Made by a program: the position numbers and the translations under genes
IMG/VR virus record: IMGVR_UViG_3300010354_000520
Location: 1-26,877 of that record
Length of the DNA stretch: 26,877 nucleotides
Reading direction: 5' to 3' (one strand)
DNA from: a virus
The notes under the pieces: model-generated
What the model was told of the DNA's origin: nothing
What the model saw: the letters and a program-made list of their open reading frames with translations, nothing else
Databases searched by the model: none
Shown: positions 24,947 through 26,877 of the stretch, piece by piece
How the letters are laid out: each line of letters opens with the position of its first letter
How positions within the stretch are numbered: the stretch's first letter is position 1

Positions 24947-26827
24947 TCAGAATTCGATAACTAATTTAATATCTTCAATTTGATCTGGAGCTCTTGTAAT
25001 TAGTCTTCGGTTTTCAACATAAACAATATCTCCACTATACTTAGCAATTTCTGGAAGTGCTAATCCATTAGCAAAAGATAATCCCAATAAAGGCAATACT
25101 GATCCACCAGTTGTATAAGTAGTTTCTACAGTGCCAGTAATTAAAGAAGTCTGTCCTGTAATTACTTTTGCTGCATCAGAAACAAATGCTCTTACTACAC
25201 CATTATCAGTGTGGTAATCTGGACTCTGGAAATATTTCAATACTCCAGATGAAGGTGTTTGTCCAGCAGGTACATCATCCCAAACCCAAGAAACTACTGA
25301 ACCTCTAGCAAATTGACCAGATGCTACTTCCTGTTGAATGATTTCATCTGGTTGAAAAGCACCAGTAACATTATTTAATTTAAGAGCATACAAACCGCTT
25401 AATGTTTCTGCAGTAGCGAAATCTGTTGAAGGTGCAGGAAGTTTTGGATTTTTAATAATTCCAATTCTTCTAAAATCATTATCTACAGGAAAATCTCCTT
25501 GTCCTTCAGCATAAGTTAAACGAATATTTGCCATTACTCTTTTGGCAAATAATTCTCTGATTGGATCTGAACCGTGACCTCCTTTTACTGGAATAATAAC
25601 TTCGATATTTCCTGTTGCACTACCAGAGACAGTAAATGGTGAAGTGAAATCTGGATTTTCAAATAAATATCCATTCTTCAATAAAATATTAGCATATGTA
25701 TATCCAGATCCAGAAATATTTACTTTATTACCAGAAGCATCGCATAAAAATGCTTTATCAATAGTTCCAGATGAAGTGGTTTCAATTCTAACTCTTCCGT
25801 TAGATCCATTGCCAATAATTCTTGCGTAAATTACTTCACTAGCTGGTAAATTTGATCCAATATTTCTAACAACAATTGCACTGATTGCTCCAGATTGAGT
25901 TGCTGCTAAATTTTGCACTGTAGTATCTGCTACAATTGGCATAAAGTCAGTAGAAAGAAAACGAATTACGTCATTGGTTGGAATAGTATACATATATTTC
26001 CAAACATAACCATTATCTGCTACTGTTGGATATTCAGTAAAAATTCCCGTTGCAGAATCATAAGCTCCTTGTCCAGTTGGAGTTGGATTTCTGCGTGGTT
26101 GTAAAGAAGCATTTACACCGTTGGGATTAGTGGCACTTTCTCCATTGTATAGACATTTGAAAACTTCGTAATTTTCATTAACTACATAAAATCTAGCATT
26201 AGAAATACTTTGAGCTGGACCAGAAGGACCAGAACCATCTGGATCTACCGCTGCTGGTTTAGCGTATGAATAATCTGGTTTCCACATGTCAAATTTAGGA
26301 TTGACAGTTGGATTCCAGTTATATCTTCTTACAACTGCTCTTACCTGTTCCGCAGTAATTCTTTTCAAAGCAATCATATCGTCATGAATGCTTTGATCTT
26401 CTTCTTGGTTATCAGCTGGTCTTAGGGGAATTTCGTCAGTGGAATAACGATATACGGCAGCATTTGCGGTAGCATTAGAAGTGTTGCCTCTAATTTGACT
26501 ACCAATTCCAGGGATAGCAGTGATGTTAGGAAAAACGTTTGACACTAGAAGACTGTTTGGATAAACAGCTTCTACTGTTGCTCGGAAAGGACTATTTGAA
26601 AGAGTGATTCCAGTTCCAGTTACATAAATTTGCTCTCCAACCTGAAAACTTCCGACAGGAGCATAAATTTCAATATATGCTTGCCATCTTTGTGGTCTCC
26701 CAACAAAGAAGTAAGATTTTGTTCTTTCTTCTGAAGTAGCTTCGGTGCCAGTAGCACCTTCTGATAAGGATTCTAAAAATTGAATCGCATTAAAAATTCT
26801 GAATTTTTCAGAAATAATGGCTGCCAT
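24947..26827 (-). CDS. 8: Baseplate wedge protein gp8-like, 626 residues
   Basis: The C-terminus VYVENRRLITRAPDQIEDIK matches the T4 gp8 end pattern (Y-x-E-N-R-x-x-I, x-x-x-D-Q-x-E-x-I). YVWKYMYTIPTNDVIRFLST (274-293) corresponds to the T4 VWEYLFEIP region. KRITAEQVRAVVRRYNW (155-171) matches the conserved helix before the RR-W site. At 626 residues it is about twice the length of T4 gp8 (334), as in cyanophage versions. The extra length lies near 60-125 and 300-560, including a GSGYTYANILLKNGY module (373-387). gp8 is a subunit of the baseplate wedge, binding other wedge proteins. The ATG has AAGGGA about 6 bases upstream. Two overlapping late boxes lie 37-50 bases before it. Confidence 0.94.
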   Translation of the reverse strand: MAAIISEKFRIFNAIQFLESLSEGATGTEATSEERTKSYFFVGRPQRWQAYIEIYAPVGSFQVGEQIYVTGTGITLSNSPFRATVEAVYPNSLLVSNVFPNITAIPGIGSQIRGNTSNATANAAVYRYSTDEIPLRPADNQEEDQSIHDDMIALKRITAEQVRAVVRRYNWNPTVNPKFDMWKPDYSYAKPAAVDPDGSGPSGPAQSISNARFYVVNENYEVFKCLYNGESATNPNGVNASLQPRRNPTPTGQGAYDSATGIFTEYPTVADNGYVWKYMYTIPTNDVIRFLSTDFMPIVADTTVQNLAATQSGAISAIVVRNIGSNLPASEVIYARIIGNGSNGRVRIETTSSGTIDKAFLCDASGNKVNISGSGYTYANILLKNGYLFENPDFTSPFTVSGSATGNIEVIIPVKGGHGSDPIRELFAKRVMANIRLTYAEGQGDFPVDNDFRRIGIIKNPKLPAPSTDFATAETLSGLYALKLNNVTGAFQPDEIIQQEVASGQFARGSVVSWVWDDVPAGQTPSSGVLKYFQSPDYHTDNGVVRAFVSDAAKVITGQTSLITGTVETTYTTGGSVLPLLGLSFANGLALPEIAKYSGDIVYVENRRLITRAPDQIEDIKLVIEF

Positions 26828-26863
26828 AGTATTCCCTTTGCTTAATTGCTGATAATTCCGAGT

Positions 26864-26877
26864 TATTTATATTTATA
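26864..26877 (-). promoter_or_regulatory. Two overlapping late promoter boxes (TATAAATA twice) for gp8
   Basis: The minus strand reads two perfect TATAAATA boxes sharing two bases (26871-26864 and 26877-26870), 37 and 43 bases before the gp8 ATG. They probably drive gp8 and the long genes after it. The right box touches the window edge. Confidence 0.75.

Noticed and set aside
1-26877. tRNA, rRNA, CRISPR array, insertion sequence, attachment site, defence or metabolic genes
   Set aside because: I looked for cloverleaf-like segments, regular direct repeats with spacers, terminal inverted repeats and enzyme-like proteins and found none that I could support; the whole window is accounted for by structural genes.

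Overview
This window looks like part of the virion-structure (tail) region of a T4-like myovirus. The closest match I recognise is the marine cyanomyovirus type that infects Prochlorococcus or Synechococcus; a T4-like pelagiphage is a possible alternative. The evidence is a gp8 baseplate wedge protein with the T4-family C-terminal signature, several fibre-like proteins with N-termini I associate with marine T4-like phages, T4-type late promoter boxes (TATAAATA and close variants) upstream of many genes, and AT-rich coding DNA. There are no tRNA, rRNA, CRISPR, insertion-sequence or host metabolic genes that I can see. Host and phage identity are inferred; no database search was possible.

Every supported gene is on the minus strand, so transcription runs from the right edge to the left. 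In that order: gp8 baseplate wedge (26827-24947); a giant 2845-residue structural protein (24905-16368); a 70-residue coiled-coil protein (16368-16156) overlapping both neighbours by one base; a 1646-residue fibre with a pectin-lyase-like section (16156-11216); a 68-residue coiled-coil protein (11171-10965), followed by a strong terminator hairpin that carries a late promoter inside it; two small structural proteins coupled by TAATG (110 and 114 residues); a 497-residue fibre; a 73-residue coiled-coil protein; fibres of 176, 490 and 245 residues; a 223-codon gene interrupted by one in-frame TAA; and a very long fibre gene (4808 to 1) that runs off the left edge with at least 1602 open codons.

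The products probably form the baseplate periphery and its set of host-contact fibres. gp8 belongs to the baseplate wedge. The giant protein probably decorates the baseplate or links it to fibres. The other large proteins are modular: the same small beta-rich modules recur in different orders, and two fibres share a C-terminal domain. Three proteins start with the same type of N-terminal anchor but differ distally. The small coiled-coil genes lie between the large ones and may be connectors or assembly helpers. Late promoter boxes split the region into short overlapping late transcription units.

The items most worth checking are the promoter-in-terminator hairpin at 10925-10959, the lone in-frame TAA at 5346-5348, the shared C-terminal domain of the 490- and 1646-residue fibres, and the cupredoxin-like domain that seems to have lost its metal ligands. 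No stretch longer than 300 bases lacks a gene.
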